The notes under the pieces were generated by a model that searched no databases, was not told the DNA's origin, and saw only the letters and a list, made by a program, of their open reading frames with translations. A stretch of 8,011 nt of DNA from an uncultured Collinsella sp. (lineage in GTDB: Bacteria; Actinomycetota; Coriobacteriia; Coriobacteriales; Coriobacteriaceae): contig CAJLPX010000052.1 in assembly GCA_905208635.1 (NCBI GenBank), positions 1 through 8,011 on the forward strand, written 5' to 3'. This document shows, piece by piece, positions 1 through 6,723 of this stretch. The stretch's first letter is position 1. Each line of letters opens with the position of its first letter. A program made the translations under genes and the position numbers.

Positions 1-1042
1 CGATCTGCGTACGCGACTCGTGAAAAATCGCGAACCCGATGTCATCACCATCAACGGCGACATCAATTACGGCATGCTCGCCGAAGCGGGCGTCTTCCAC
101 GATTTCACCGACGACGAGATCGTCGACGAGCTCAATCCGGGCATGGTGAACATCGCGAAGAGCCTCGTGCAGACCACCGACAAGTCCAAGAAGCGTCTGT
201 ACGGTATTCCGTACGCGGGCAACGCGAGCGGCTACATCATCAACGCCGACGTATGGAAGCAGGCGGGCGAGGATCCCGACAATCCGCCGCAGACCTGGAG
301 CGAATTCATCGCGCTGCTCCAGCGGTTCAAGTCCAAGGGCATCACGCCGATCGAGGCGAGCACCGCCGATCCGTGGACGCTGCAGGCGCCATTGGCGTCG
401 CTGAATTCCACGTTGGTGCCGGAATCGGAGTATTCCTATCTCAAGGACGGCAGCAAGACGTTCTCCGATCTGTGGACGCCCGTCAGCGGCAAGCTGATTG
501 AAATCTACCAGAACTACACGCAGAAGAATCCGGCTGTCACCTACCAGCAGGCCACCCAGGATCTGGCCGCCGGCAAGGCCGCGATTCTGCCGCTCGGCAC
601 GTACGCCATTCCGCAGATCCGTCTGATCGACAAGAACGCCAATCTGCGGTTCGCGCAGATGCCCGCCACTGACAACGCCAAGGAGCAGCAGCTCACCGCC
701 GGCGACGATGTGATGCTGACGATCGGCGCGCATACGAAGCATTACAACGAGGCTCGCCAGTTCGTGGACTTCCTCATGAGCGAGGAGAACGTGAAGGACT
801 ACTCCAAGCAGCAGTCCGCGTTCACCCCGTACAAGGACACCTATGTGGGCGATGACGCGCTCGACGGCGTGCTGAGCTTCTACAAGGCGGGCAAGCTGAC
901 CGATTTCTGCGACCACTACGTGCCGGCCAGCATCAACCTCGCAGGTTTCCTGCAGACGCTGGTGCAGTCGGGGAACACCAAGCGTTTCGTGAACAGCATG
1001 CAGGCCGAATACGACAAGATCGAAGCCAGGAACTTCAGGTGA
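1..1042 (+). CDS. Sugar ABC transporter solute-binding protein, 5'-truncated
   Basis: This is the C-terminal part (about 346 visible residues) of an extracellular solute-binding protein of the family 1 (MalE-like) type, which captures a sugar outside the membrane and hands it to the two permeases encoded just downstream. The frame is open from base 2, with DLRTRL preceding the GTG at base 20. That GTG is an internal valine, so the true start and the lipoprotein signal lie left of the window. Family features seen are VKNREPDVITINGD near the edge, YGIPYAGNASGYIIN (the hinge-side segment before 'NADVWKQAG'), TWSEFIALLQRFKSKGITPI, and a C-terminal AEYDKIEARNFR helix. The stop TGA (1040-1042) is followed after 14 bases by the permease start, so the genes are co-transcribed. 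The sugar cannot be told from sequence. No frame disruption is visible in this part. Confidence 0.9.
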   Translation, partial: DLRTRLVKNREPDVITINGDINYGMLAEAGVFHDFTDDEIVDELNPGMVNIAKSLVQTTDKSKKRLYGIPYAGNASGYIINADVWKQAGEDPDNPPQTWSEFIALLQRFKSKGITPIEASTADPWTLQAPLASLNSTLVPESEYSYLKDGSKTFSDLWTPVSGKLIEIYQNYTQKNPAVTYQQATQDLAAGKAAILPLGTYAIPQIRLIDKNANLRFAQMPATDNAKEQQLTAGDDVMLTIGAHTKHYNEARQFVDFLMSEENVKDYSKQQSAFTPYKDTYVGDDALDGVLSFYKAGKLTDFCDHYVPASINLAGFLQTLVQSGNTKRFVNSMQAEYDKIEARNFR

Positions 1043-1056
1043 GGGGAGGAGCGACA

Positions 1057-1987
1057 ATGACTGGCAATATCTCGGACAAGGCCGACAAGGCCGCCGCAAA
1101 GAAGCCGAAGAAGGTTTCGAAATACTCCAAGCGCAAGGTCGATCCGGCGTTCTACTGGATGACCATTCCCGCGATGATTCTTGTGTGCATTCCTGTACCT
1201 GCCGTTCCTGCAGGGCGCGATGTACTCGTTCACCAATTCGCAGGGTTACGGCGATTACAAGTTCATCGGCTTCAAGAACTACATCGCGATGTTCCAGGAT
1301 TCGCGTGTGGGCCACGCCTACCTGTTCACGATCTTCATCGCCATCCTGATCACCATCGGCACGAACATCCTCGGCATGTTCCTGGCGGTGCTGCTGAACT
1401 CCAAAATCGCCTTCAAGAACGGCTTCCGAGCCATCTTCTTCATTCCGTACACCCTGTCGGTGCTGGTCATCGGCTACGTGTTCAAGTACATCTTCATGAC
1501 CCCGCTGCCGGCCCTCGGCCAGGCGCTGCACATCGATTGGCTGTCCACATCCATGATCTCCAATCCGGATCTGGCATGGTTCCCGATCGTGTTCCTGTCC
1601 ATCTGGCAGGGTGTGGCCTACTCCACGCTGCTGTACTTGGCGGGTCTGCAGACCATCGACAACGAAATCTATGAGGCCGCGTCCATCGACGGCGTGAACG
1701 CCTGGCAGAACTTCTGGCAGATCACGTTCCCGCTGATTGGCCCGTTCTTCACCATCAACATGGTGCTGAGCCTCAAGAACTCGCTCGGCGCGTTCGACCA
1801 GGTCATGGCATTGACCAAGGGCGGTCCGGATTCCAAGACCGAAACCGTCTCCTACCTGATCTTCCAGAACGGCCTGGGCAACGGCGAATACTCCTACCAG
1901 ATGGCGAACGCGGTCACGTTCTTCATCGTGCTGGCAATCCTCGCGTTCGTGCAGCTGAAGTTCTTCAGCGGCAAGGAAAAGGTCTGA
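1057..1987 (+). pseudogene. Sugar ABC transporter permease, MalF type, frameshifted in TM1
   Basis: This is one of the two inner-membrane permeases of the importer, broken between two frames. The start ATG at 1057 follows GAGGGGAGGA at 1041-1050. The first frame encodes a lysine-rich N-terminus and FYWMTIPAMILVC, then leaves the family pattern. The homologous protein resumes in the +1 frame at about 1190 with FLYLPFLQGAMYSFTNSQGY and runs to TGA at 1985-1987. The second part has the remaining membrane helices and a perfect EAA loop starting at 1673 (EAA, three residues, G, nine residues, then ITFP), which docks to the ATPase. The break falls at TGTGTG (1182-1187). Adding one TG restores PAMILVCAFLYLPFLQG, with 10 residues between PA and P, as is usual in this family; removing one base would also restore the frame. 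A TTG at 1181 has no ribosome site and would miss part of TM1, so a working product from the second frame is unlikely. A sequencing error is possible, but there is no homopolymer here. Confidence 0.85.
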
Positions 1988-2005
1988 GAGTAAGGGGAAG
2001 AAATT

Positions 2006-2896
2006 ATGACTAGCGCAACTGTTGCAACCAAGCCGGCCGCCGCGCAAAGCGGACAATCGCAAGCGAAGCCGGAGAAGATCCGCAAGGACCACAGCATCAA
2101 CTGGTGGCTGACGGCGGCCGTCGCCGTGCTGAGCCTGACGGTGCTCGTGCCGCTGTACTTCGCCGTCGTCACCGCGCTGAAGACGCCGGGCGAAGCGGGC
2201 ACGTTCAGCCTGCCGACCACGTGGGAATGGCATAATTTCGCGGACGCGTGGAACAAGGTGAACTATCCGAAGGCCGCGCTCAATTCCGCGATCATCACCG
2301 TGTGCGCTGTGGTGCTGACGCTGCTGACGAACACGTTCGTCGCGTACGCCGTGGCAAGGAACATGGATAAGCGGTTCTTCCGCTTCCTGTACTACTTCTT
2401 CCTGGCCATGATGTTCGTGCCGTTCACCGTCGTCATGCTGCCGATCGCCAAGGAAATGGGCACCCTGCACCTGGACAACCAGCTCGGTCTGATCATTCTG
2501 TACACGATTCTCGGCATCGGCACGAACCTGTTCATCGCGATCGGCTTCATCCGTTCGATTCCGATTTCGTTGGAAGAGGCGGCGCGCATCGACGGCGCTT
2601 CGACCTGGCGCATTTTCTGGACGATTATTTTCCCGTTGATGGGCCCGATTAACGCGACGATTGCGATTCTGACCGCGCTGTGGGCGTGGAACGACTTCCT
2701 TCTGCCGTTGATCACGCTGACCGATCAGAGCAACCAGACGATTCCGTTGGCACAGTACGTGTTCCAGAGCCAGTTCACGTCGAACTACCCGATGGCTTTC
2801 GCCTCCTACCTGATGGCCATGGCCCCGGTCCTCATCGTCTACATCTTCGCCCAAAAGTGGGTCGTCGGTGGAGTCATGCGAGGCGCTGTGAAGTAG
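2006..2896 (+). CDS. Sugar ABC transporter permease, MalG type
   Basis: This is the second inner-membrane permease, 296 residues, a normal length for MalG/CUT1 partners. The ATG at 2006 follows AAGGGGAAG (1992-2000) and lies 18 bases after the stop of the MalF-type gene, in the same operon. The first membrane helix covers about residues 32-58 (WWLTAAVAVLSLTVLVPLYF). Further hydrophobic stretches lie at about 92-118, 125-147, 158-183, 212-236 and 263-286. The EAA loop is canonical at residues 191-210: EAARIDG, nine residues, then IIFP. It ends in VVGGVMRGAVK, the usual C-terminus of this family. No ATPase gene is visible; bifidobacteria commonly share one MsmK-type ATPase among many importers (family knowledge). 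With its MalF-type partner frameshifted, this permease may have no functional dimer partner unless the frameshift is reversible or an error. Confidence 0.93.
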   Translation: MTSATVATKPAAAQSGQSQAKPEKIRKDHSINWWLTAAVAVLSLTVLVPLYFAVVTALKTPGEAGTFSLPTTWEWHNFADAWNKVNYPKAALNSAIITVCAVVLTLLTNTFVAYAVARNMDKRFFRFLYYFFLAMMFVPFTVVMLPIAKEMGTLHLDNQLGLIILYTILGIGTNLFIAIGFIRSIPISLEEAARIDGASTWRIFWTIIFPLMGPINATIAILTALWAWNDFLLPLITLTDQSNQTIPLAQYVFQSQFTSNYPMAFASYLMAMAPVLIVYIFAQKWVVGGVMRGAVK

Positions 2897-2909
2897 TGCA
2901 GCTCCACCC

Positions 2910-2944
2910 AAGCCTCCTTCGGTTTTCCGCCGAGGGGGGCTTTT
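2910..2944 (+). terminator. Intrinsic terminator of the left importer operon
   Basis: AAGCCTCCTTCGG (2910-2922) pairs with CCGAGGGGGGCTT (2930-2942), giving 13 base pairs with two G-T wobbles and a 7-base loop. The 3' arm runs into TTTT (2941-2944). It lies 13 bases after the MalG-type stop. Read on the minus strand the stem lacks a proper T run, so it should terminate rightward transcription much better than leftward transcription from the convergent lacI pseudogene, which ends at 2955. Confidence 0.87.
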
Positions 2945-2954
2945 CCCATATCGC

Positions 2955-3981
2955 CTATTCCCGCACTGGCCCACTGGTCGCGCCGGGCTCGACCGCCACA
3001 GGTACAGTCGTATGAGGGTCGTCCAAGGTCTTCCCCTCAACCAAATTCAGTGCCTTGCGCGCGGCAATCTGTCCGATTTCGCGCGGGGGAGTTGGCACCA
3101 TGGTGCTTAATCCAATGGATTCCGCCACGTCGGACCCATCAAAGCCAAAGACCGAAACGTCTTCGGGGATTCGTACTCCGATTGCCTGCAACTCATGTAC
3201 CACGCGCAATGCGTAGTAGTCAGACCACACGCAGATAGCGTAGCGGTCGGCCGCTCAGGCTGCGCGAGCATGGTGGCGATGACTTGTTTGGCCGAGCGTG
3301 GTGATTCCGAGTCGATGAAGTGGATGCCGCAGTCGGTGAGGCCAAGCGAGACTATCTCATCTTTGTATCCGCGTGCGCGTGCATCGAATCCCCATTCCTT
3401 GCCGGTCAGCGGATCGGTGCGCCCCACATAGCAGAAACGACGATGCCCGAGGGCCGCAAGATAACGCACTGCCATGGCTTCGGCCGCCTCGTCATCAATG
3501 GCCACGGAGGCTTGGCAGCAGCTGATATACGGCGAATTCACCGAGACGATGGGCATACCCATGCTGGCCAACGTGTCGGCTTCCTCATCGGTGGCGGAAA
3601 ATCCGGATACGATGAGGGCGTCGGCGTTACGATTGGCTGGCAGCCGAGTAAAGAATTCCGCACGCTCCTCGACGCTGCCGGCTCGGTATACGGTCAAGTC
3701 ATAGCGTGCGCGGCTCAGTTCGTCATACAGCCCGTCGAATAATTCGCCCATGAACCAGCCGGCCAGCCGTTCGCGAGCCAGCATGGCAATGCGATTGGTG
3801 CGCGTCCGCTTGCCAGCGCCGCCGCCGAGCGAGACGCGGTGTAATTCAGCTCTTTGGCCGCTTTCAGCACCTTATCCCGCGTAGCTGCTGCCACGTGATC
3901 CTTACCTCGCAAAGCGCGGGATGCGGTAAAAGTTGAGACTCCGGCCGTGAGAGCTACGTCGTTGATGGTCGCGCGTTTCAT
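2955..3981 (-). pseudogene. LacI-family transcriptional regulator with two frameshifts
   Basis: A LacI/GalR regulator is split over three frames. The N-terminal piece (from ATG at 3981) has the helix-turn-helix, TINDVALTAGVSTFTASRAL, at residues 5-24, and the hinge ending ALASGR. The family sequence continues in another frame as TNRIAMLARERLAGWF through LAQPERPTA. It continues in a third frame as ICVWSDYYALRVVHEL and IPEDVSVFGFDG to TAG at 2955-2957. The breaks fall at GCGCG (3800-3804, one extra GC) and at a perfect duplication TAGCGTAGCG (3236-3245). Removing both insertions leaves 1020 bases, 339 residues, closely matching the intact neighbour at 4099-5127 (342 residues). As written, only an 88-residue product containing the DNA-binding domain could be made (3981 to 3715). 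No good ribosome site precedes 3981. It probably once controlled the left importer, to which it is convergent; that is inference. Confidence 0.9.
3236..3245. repeat. 5-base tandem duplication TAGCG x2 breaking lacI
   Basis: TAGCG occurs twice in direct succession. On the minus strand, deleting one copy changes ACCGCTACGCTATCTGC to ACCGCTATCTGC, reading TAIC and joining RPTA to ICVWSD in one frame. The intact paralog has RPTAVCCISD here, with the same spacing, so the duplication is the likely cause of the frame break. Confidence 0.8.
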
Positions 3982-4098
3982 GGTGAATGGGTGGCCGCCT
4001 TGTGGCTGTTACCCGGTCGTCCTTCCTCTGGCTGGTACCTGTTGTTTCGCTGTTGCAATAATGATATGCACATCATCAAATGCGGACGTTGTCGATGT
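3982..4098. other. Spacer between the two lacI genes
   Basis: This 117-base gap lies between the stop of the intact lacI (4099) and the start of the broken one (3981), both leftward. It holds an imperfect palindrome (4061-4076) and no convincing -35/-10 pair for the leftward gene that I can identify. There is also no strong terminator for the upstream gene. Read-through from the intact lacI is therefore possible. A short plus-strand frame across this gap has no family features and is not called. Confidence 0.5.
4061..4076. promoter_or_regulatory. Candidate operator upstream of the broken lacI
   Basis: ATGATATGCACATCAT is an inverted repeat of 16 bases in which 14 positions are symmetric, with an even-length centre TGCA. 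It lies 80-95 bases upstream of the broken lacI start and 23 bases beyond the end of the intact lacI. Size and symmetry suit a LacI-family operator, possibly for autoregulation. Alternatively it forms a 5-base-pair RNA hairpin weakly terminating the intact lacI transcript. It does not resemble the TAATCGAT sites at 5143-5308. Confidence 0.35.
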
Positions 4099-5127
4099 TT
4101 AATCTCGAGGTGCTGGGCCTGTGGTGCCGCGCAACATGAGCGTCGTGGGAACAACGATGCAACTTTCTGTCAGAATTTCGCCTCGTGATAATCGGATTGC
4201 GGCATCTGCCGCTAATGCTCCGTAGGACCGAGGGTCGTGCCGAACGGTTGATATATTGAGCGCTTGTGCCATTGGCCAGTCATCGAATCCGATGACGGAT
4301 ATGTCCTCAGGTACGCGGAATCCGTATGAGCGAAGCGCATGGACTAGAGGAATGGCATTCTCGTCGCTGATGCAGCATACGGCGGTTGGGCGAGGGGAGA
4401 GTGCGAGCAGGCTACTGAGTGCCTCTGCTCCGGCAAATTCGTTGTCCTGTACTGCGATGATGTATCCGTCGGGCAAGTTGAGTCCCTCAGCCGCCATGCC
4501 AAGACGGAACCCTTCTATACGTTGGTCAGCTTCCCATATGAATCCGTTACTGGCTTGCTGCTTGCAGATAAAGGCGATATTGCGATGTCCCAGTCCTGCG
4601 AGCTGATGAACGGTTTGTCGCATTGCTATAATTTCGTCTACGCCGATGGAAATCATATCTCGCTGTTCCGTAAGCCCGATGGTGTTGACACCGATGACTG
4701 GCATACCGAGTTGTTCTAAGGTTCGCCTCTCTGTCTCGCTGATGTCGAAGGAGGAGATGATGACCGCGTCTGCGTTGCGCTTCACTGGCATTGAGGAAAA
4801 GAAATCGCGTCTTTGATCGGCGTTTGCAAGTCGGTATGATAGCAAGTCATATCCTTGGGATGCGAGCACGGAATATACGCCTTCGGCTAGTTGTGAACTG
4901 AACCAGCCAGCCAGTGAGTTACCTACGGTAAGTGCTATACGATTTGTCTTTCCTGTTCGCAGCATGGAGGCTGTTTTCGATGCTGAAAAACCCAACTTTG
5001 CACATGCATCAAATACCTTTTGCCTAGTAGTTTCCGATATGCGGTCACGTCCGTTGATTGCACGAGATACGGTCGCCGCAGAGACTCCAGCCTCCTTGGC
5101 TACTTCATAGATTGTTGGTTCGCTCAT
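4099..5127 (-). CDS. LacI-family transcriptional regulator (intact)
   Basis: A complete 342-residue LacI/GalR repressor, normal for the family. The start is the ATG at 5127, preceded by AGGAGA (5132-5137). A longer frame to 5253 exists, but its extra 42 residues are unlike any LacI N-terminus and cover the promoter region. The helix-turn-helix lies at residues 5-24 (TIYEVAKEAGVSAATVSRAI), with a hinge at about 46-60 that keeps the conserved leucine (MLRTG) but has FSAS where many members have YxPN. The sugar-binding core runs from TNRIAL (61) to the end, with LAGWF, RNADAVIISSF, LGHRNIAFI, RPTAVCCISDENA and VPEDISVIGFDD. It is divergent from the binding-protein/GH172 unit, and both promoters carry the same operator type, so it most likely represses itself and that unit and is released by a sugar. 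It is a paralog of the broken regulator at 2955-3981. Confidence 0.93.
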   Translation of the reverse strand: MSEPTIYEVAKEAGVSAATVSRAINGRDRISETTRQKVFDACAKLGFSASKTASMLRTGKTNRIALTVGNSLAGWFSSQLAEGVYSVLASQGYDLLSYRLANADQRRDFFSSMPVKRNADAVIISSFDISETERRTLEQLGMPVIGVNTIGLTEQRDMISIGVDEIIAMRQTVHQLAGLGHRNIAFICKQQASNGFIWEADQRIEGFRLGMAAEGLNLPDGYIIAVQDNEFAGAEALSSLLALSPRPTAVCCISDENAIPLVHALRSYGFRVPEDISVIGFDDWPMAQALNISTVRHDPRSYGALAADAAIRLSRGEILTESCIVVPTTLMLRGTTGPAPRD

Positions 5128-5131
5128 GGGA

Positions 5132-5137
5132 TCTCCT
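5132..5137 (-). promoter_or_regulatory. Ribosome binding site fixing the lacI start
   Basis: On the minus strand AGGAGA stands a few bases before the ATG at 5127. No comparable site precedes the farther upstream ATG at 5253, so the shorter start is chosen. Confidence 0.75.
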
Positions 5138-5142
5138 GTATT

Positions 5143-5158
5143 GCGTAATCGATTGTAT
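5143..5158. promoter_or_regulatory. Operator-like site 1 (lacI promoter)
   Basis: GCGTAATCGATTGTAT contains the perfect 8-base palindrome AATCGATT (5147-5154). Its left half, TTGCGTAATC (5141-5150 region), matches the left half of site 2 at 9 of 10 bases. The site overlaps the predicted -10 of the leftward lacI promoter, consistent with negative autoregulation. Confidence 0.6.
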
Positions 5159-5180
5159 TGTATCTGGATTTTGAAGTTAA
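5152..5180 (-). promoter_or_regulatory. Predicted promoter of the intact lacI
   Basis: On the minus strand TTAACT (5180-5175) is followed after 17 bases by TACAAT (5157-5152), a good sigma70-type pair. A second TACAAT begins 5 bases upstream, at 5162. The start of transcription would fall near 5145, giving a short leader with the AGGAGA ribosome site. Operator-like site 1 covers the -10. Confidence 0.55.
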
Positions 5181-5204
5181 GGCCACCATTGGTGTGATGC
5201 AAGG

Positions 5205-5233
5205 TTGACGGGTTCCGCAAAAAGATGTACGAT
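5205..5233 (+). promoter_or_regulatory. Predicted promoter of the binding-protein/GH172 unit
   Basis: TTGACG (5205-5210), a 17-base spacer and TACGAT (5228-5233) form a strong sigma70-type promoter. Transcription would start near 5240, inside operator-like site 2, leaving a leader of about 95 bases with a third operator-like site before the ribosome site AAGGAGGT (5322-5329). Confidence 0.7.
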
Positions 5234-5234
5234 G

Positions 5235-5252
5235 TGCGTAATCGATATCGCA
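5235..5252. promoter_or_regulatory. Operator-like site 2 (main repressor site)
   Basis: TGCGTAATCGATATCGCA is an 18-base inverted repeat with 14 symmetric positions and a central CG, the classic form of a LacI-family operator. It starts one base after the predicted -10 of the rightward promoter, where a bound repressor would block initiation. It is the most symmetric of three TAATCGAT-type sites in this control region. Confidence 0.7.
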
Positions 5253-5290
5253 AATATATTTTATTGCCGCCGAAAAATGGTGACAGTAAA

Positions 5291-5308
5291 GAGAAATATC
5301 GATTACAT
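5291..5308. promoter_or_regulatory. Operator-like site 3 (leader)
   Basis: The core ATATCGATTACA contains ATCGAT. Read on the minus strand it gives TGTAATCGATAT, sharing TAATCGAT with site 1 and TAATCGATAT with site 2. It lies in the leader about 57 bases from site 2 (centre to centre) and could act as an auxiliary site for looping or as a roadblock. It is weaker than site 2 outside the core. Confidence 0.5.
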
Positions 5309-5334
5309 ATGATGAGGATACAAGGAGGTAACCG

Positions 5335-6663
5335 ATGAATAGGATTATGCGTAACAGCGGCGCGGCGCTTGCTGCGATATTTATCGCTGGAAGTCTGACT
5401 GCGTGTGGTCCCGGCTCGGCAAGTAGCTCACGAAGTGATACAAATCCTACTGAGGTCAGCACTGATTTAGGTAATAAAAAATATGAGCTGACTTTGTGGG
5501 ATGGAGCGGGTCTGAAGGCTGTAGATGAGGCGCTGATTGCCGGGTTCGAAGCGAAATACCCAAACATCACCATCACGGGACAATATGATCCGGATAATGT
5601 CTCTGGACAAAATGGCCCGCGTGTGATTTCAGCAAAAGATGCGCCGGATATCGCCCGCGTCACCGACATGAATTCAGCGGTTCGTGGCAACCATTTGGTG
5701 TCTTTAGAGGCATATGTGGATGCGTACGGCTGGGATGTTCCCGATTCGCAGACTGAATTGTATCGAGTGGGTTCAAATGGCAAGCTCGGCAGCGGTGATT
5801 TGTACGCATTGCCGAACTCCTATTCGGTGACTGGCATTTATTTCAATACCAAGCTTGCCGAGCAGCTAGGTATTGATGCAGCTCCTACCTCTGTCGAGGA
5901 GTTTGAGGCGGATATGCAGACAGCCAAGGATGCCGGCATACTGCCGATGATGACATATGCCAAGGATGGCGGTACCTCTTTTGTCTTTCAGGCGTTAATG
6001 GCTAATAACAGTTCTGCAGAAGATGTGCAGAACTGGATTTTGCAGAAATCTGGTACCTTCGACAATCAGGCGGCGCAGGACGCTGCGTCCACCTTGCAGG
6101 ATTGGAATAACAAGGGATATATGCCTGAAGGTGTTAACGCAGTGGATGCCTCTACTGCTCTGAGCAGGTTCTGCAATGGTGAAGGACTATTTTTCCCGAG
6201 CGGTAATTGGAATCTGGATACTGTGGCCAAAGCGTTGGGTGATGATGTTCAGTTCTTTGCTTTCCCGGGTGCCACCAGTGAAGATGAGCCGAACGTTGCT
6301 GCTAATGCAGGTGCATTTTATGGTATTCCGGTGAACGCTAAGAACCGTGATGCTGCTGCGGCGTTCCTCGATTATACGCAAAGTGCCGAAGCACAACAGA
6401 TTATTGTTGACAATTCTGGCTATTTGCCAAAATCATCTACTTCGGATCTCAAGGCGAATAGCGCATTGCAGCAGAGTATGTTTGATGCCTATGCCGACGT
6501 GCTGATGAGCGGTCATACTAGCGATTTCATTAATAATGCTACTGCGGGAATGCAGTCAAGTGGGCTAATCCCTAACTTCCAGTTACTGCTGGATAACAGC
6601 ATCACGCCTCAGGAATTCACAAAGAATGTGCAGGCGCAATATGACAAAGAAGCGAAGCAGTAG
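5335..6663 (+). CDS. Sugar ABC transporter solute-binding lipoprotein
   Basis: A complete 442-residue extracellular solute-binding protein of the MalE-like family 1. The start ATG at 5335 is preceded by AAGGAGGT at 5322-5329. Residues 1-23 are a lipoprotein signal with a positively charged start and hydrophobic core; the lipobox LTAC puts the lipidated cysteine at residue 24. A Ser/Thr-rich linker follows, then the folded domain from about residue 48 (KYELTLWDGAGLKAVDEAL). Typical elements are FEAKYPNITI, DAPDIARV, LYALPNSYSVTGIYFNTKLAEQLGI, SRFCNGEGLFFPSGNW and AANAGAFYGIPVNAKNRDAAAAFLDY. It would hold an oligosaccharide at the cell surface for import. It is first in a unit with the GH172 gene, 60 bases downstream, and is controlled by the divergent LacI. 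No permease is next to it in this window. Its composition is lower in GC than the binding protein at the left edge. The substrate is unknown; a fructan- or arabinan-type oligosaccharide is inferred from the enzyme. Confidence 0.93.
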   Translation: MNRIMRNSGAALAAIFIAGSLTACGPGSASSSRSDTNPTEVSTDLGNKKYELTLWDGAGLKAVDEALIAGFEAKYPNITITGQYDPDNVSGQNGPRVISAKDAPDIARVTDMNSAVRGNHLVSLEAYVDAYGWDVPDSQTELYRVGSNGKLGSGDLYALPNSYSVTGIYFNTKLAEQLGIDAAPTSVEEFEADMQTAKDAGILPMMTYAKDGGTSFVFQALMANNSSAEDVQNWILQKSGTFDNQAAQDAASTLQDWNNKGYMPEGVNAVDASTALSRFCNGEGLFFPSGNWNLDTVAKALGDDVQFFAFPGATSEDEPNVAANAGAFYGIPVNAKNRDAAAAFLDYTQSAEAQQIIVDNSGYLPKSSTSDLKANSALQQSMFDAYADVLMSGHTSDFINNATAGMQSSGLIPNFQLLLDNSITPQEFTKNVQAQYDKEAKQ

Positions 6664-6688
6664 AAACAGCTTCAACTATATGCCGGTT

Positions 6689-6698
6689 TCGCTAGCGA
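6689..6698. repeat. Short palindrome between binding-protein and GH172 genes
   Basis: TCGCTAGCGA is a perfect 10-base palindrome inside the 60-base gap between the two genes. There is no T run after it, so it is not a terminator. It may be a small mRNA hairpin or chance. The rest of the gap contains the GH172 ribosome site. Confidence 0.3.
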
Positions 6699-6723
6699 CG
6701 CTTGAATTGAGGAGAGTTAACCT

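Noticed and set aside
1176..1195. Programmed +1 frameshifting in the permease
   Set aside because: No recognised slippery sequence, rare codon pause or stop codon at the shift site, and such shifting is not known for this permease family.
1039..1674. A 211-residue frame overlapping the permease
   Set aside because: Only its first part (from 1057 to about 1189) is permease sequence; the rest is the wrong frame of the same gene after the frameshift and shows no membrane helices.
1181..1987. An independent permease gene starting at TTG 1181
   Set aside because: There is no ribosome site before 1181 and the start falls inside the first membrane helix. It is better explained as the second part of a frameshifted gene.
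3991..4188. Short plus-strand frame between the two lacI genes
   Set aside because: No ribosome site or family features, and it overlaps the end of the intact lacI on the other strand.
5128..5253. Longer N-terminus of the intact LacI regulator (start at 5253)
   Set aside because: The extra 42 residues do not resemble LacI proteins, cover a predicted promoter and operator, and lack a ribosome site; the ATG at 5127 has AGGAGA and begins directly at the DNA-binding domain.
5124..5783. A 219-residue minus-strand frame across the control region and the start of the binding-protein gene
   Set aside because: It is antisense to a clear lipoprotein gene and its promoter, with no recognisable domain.
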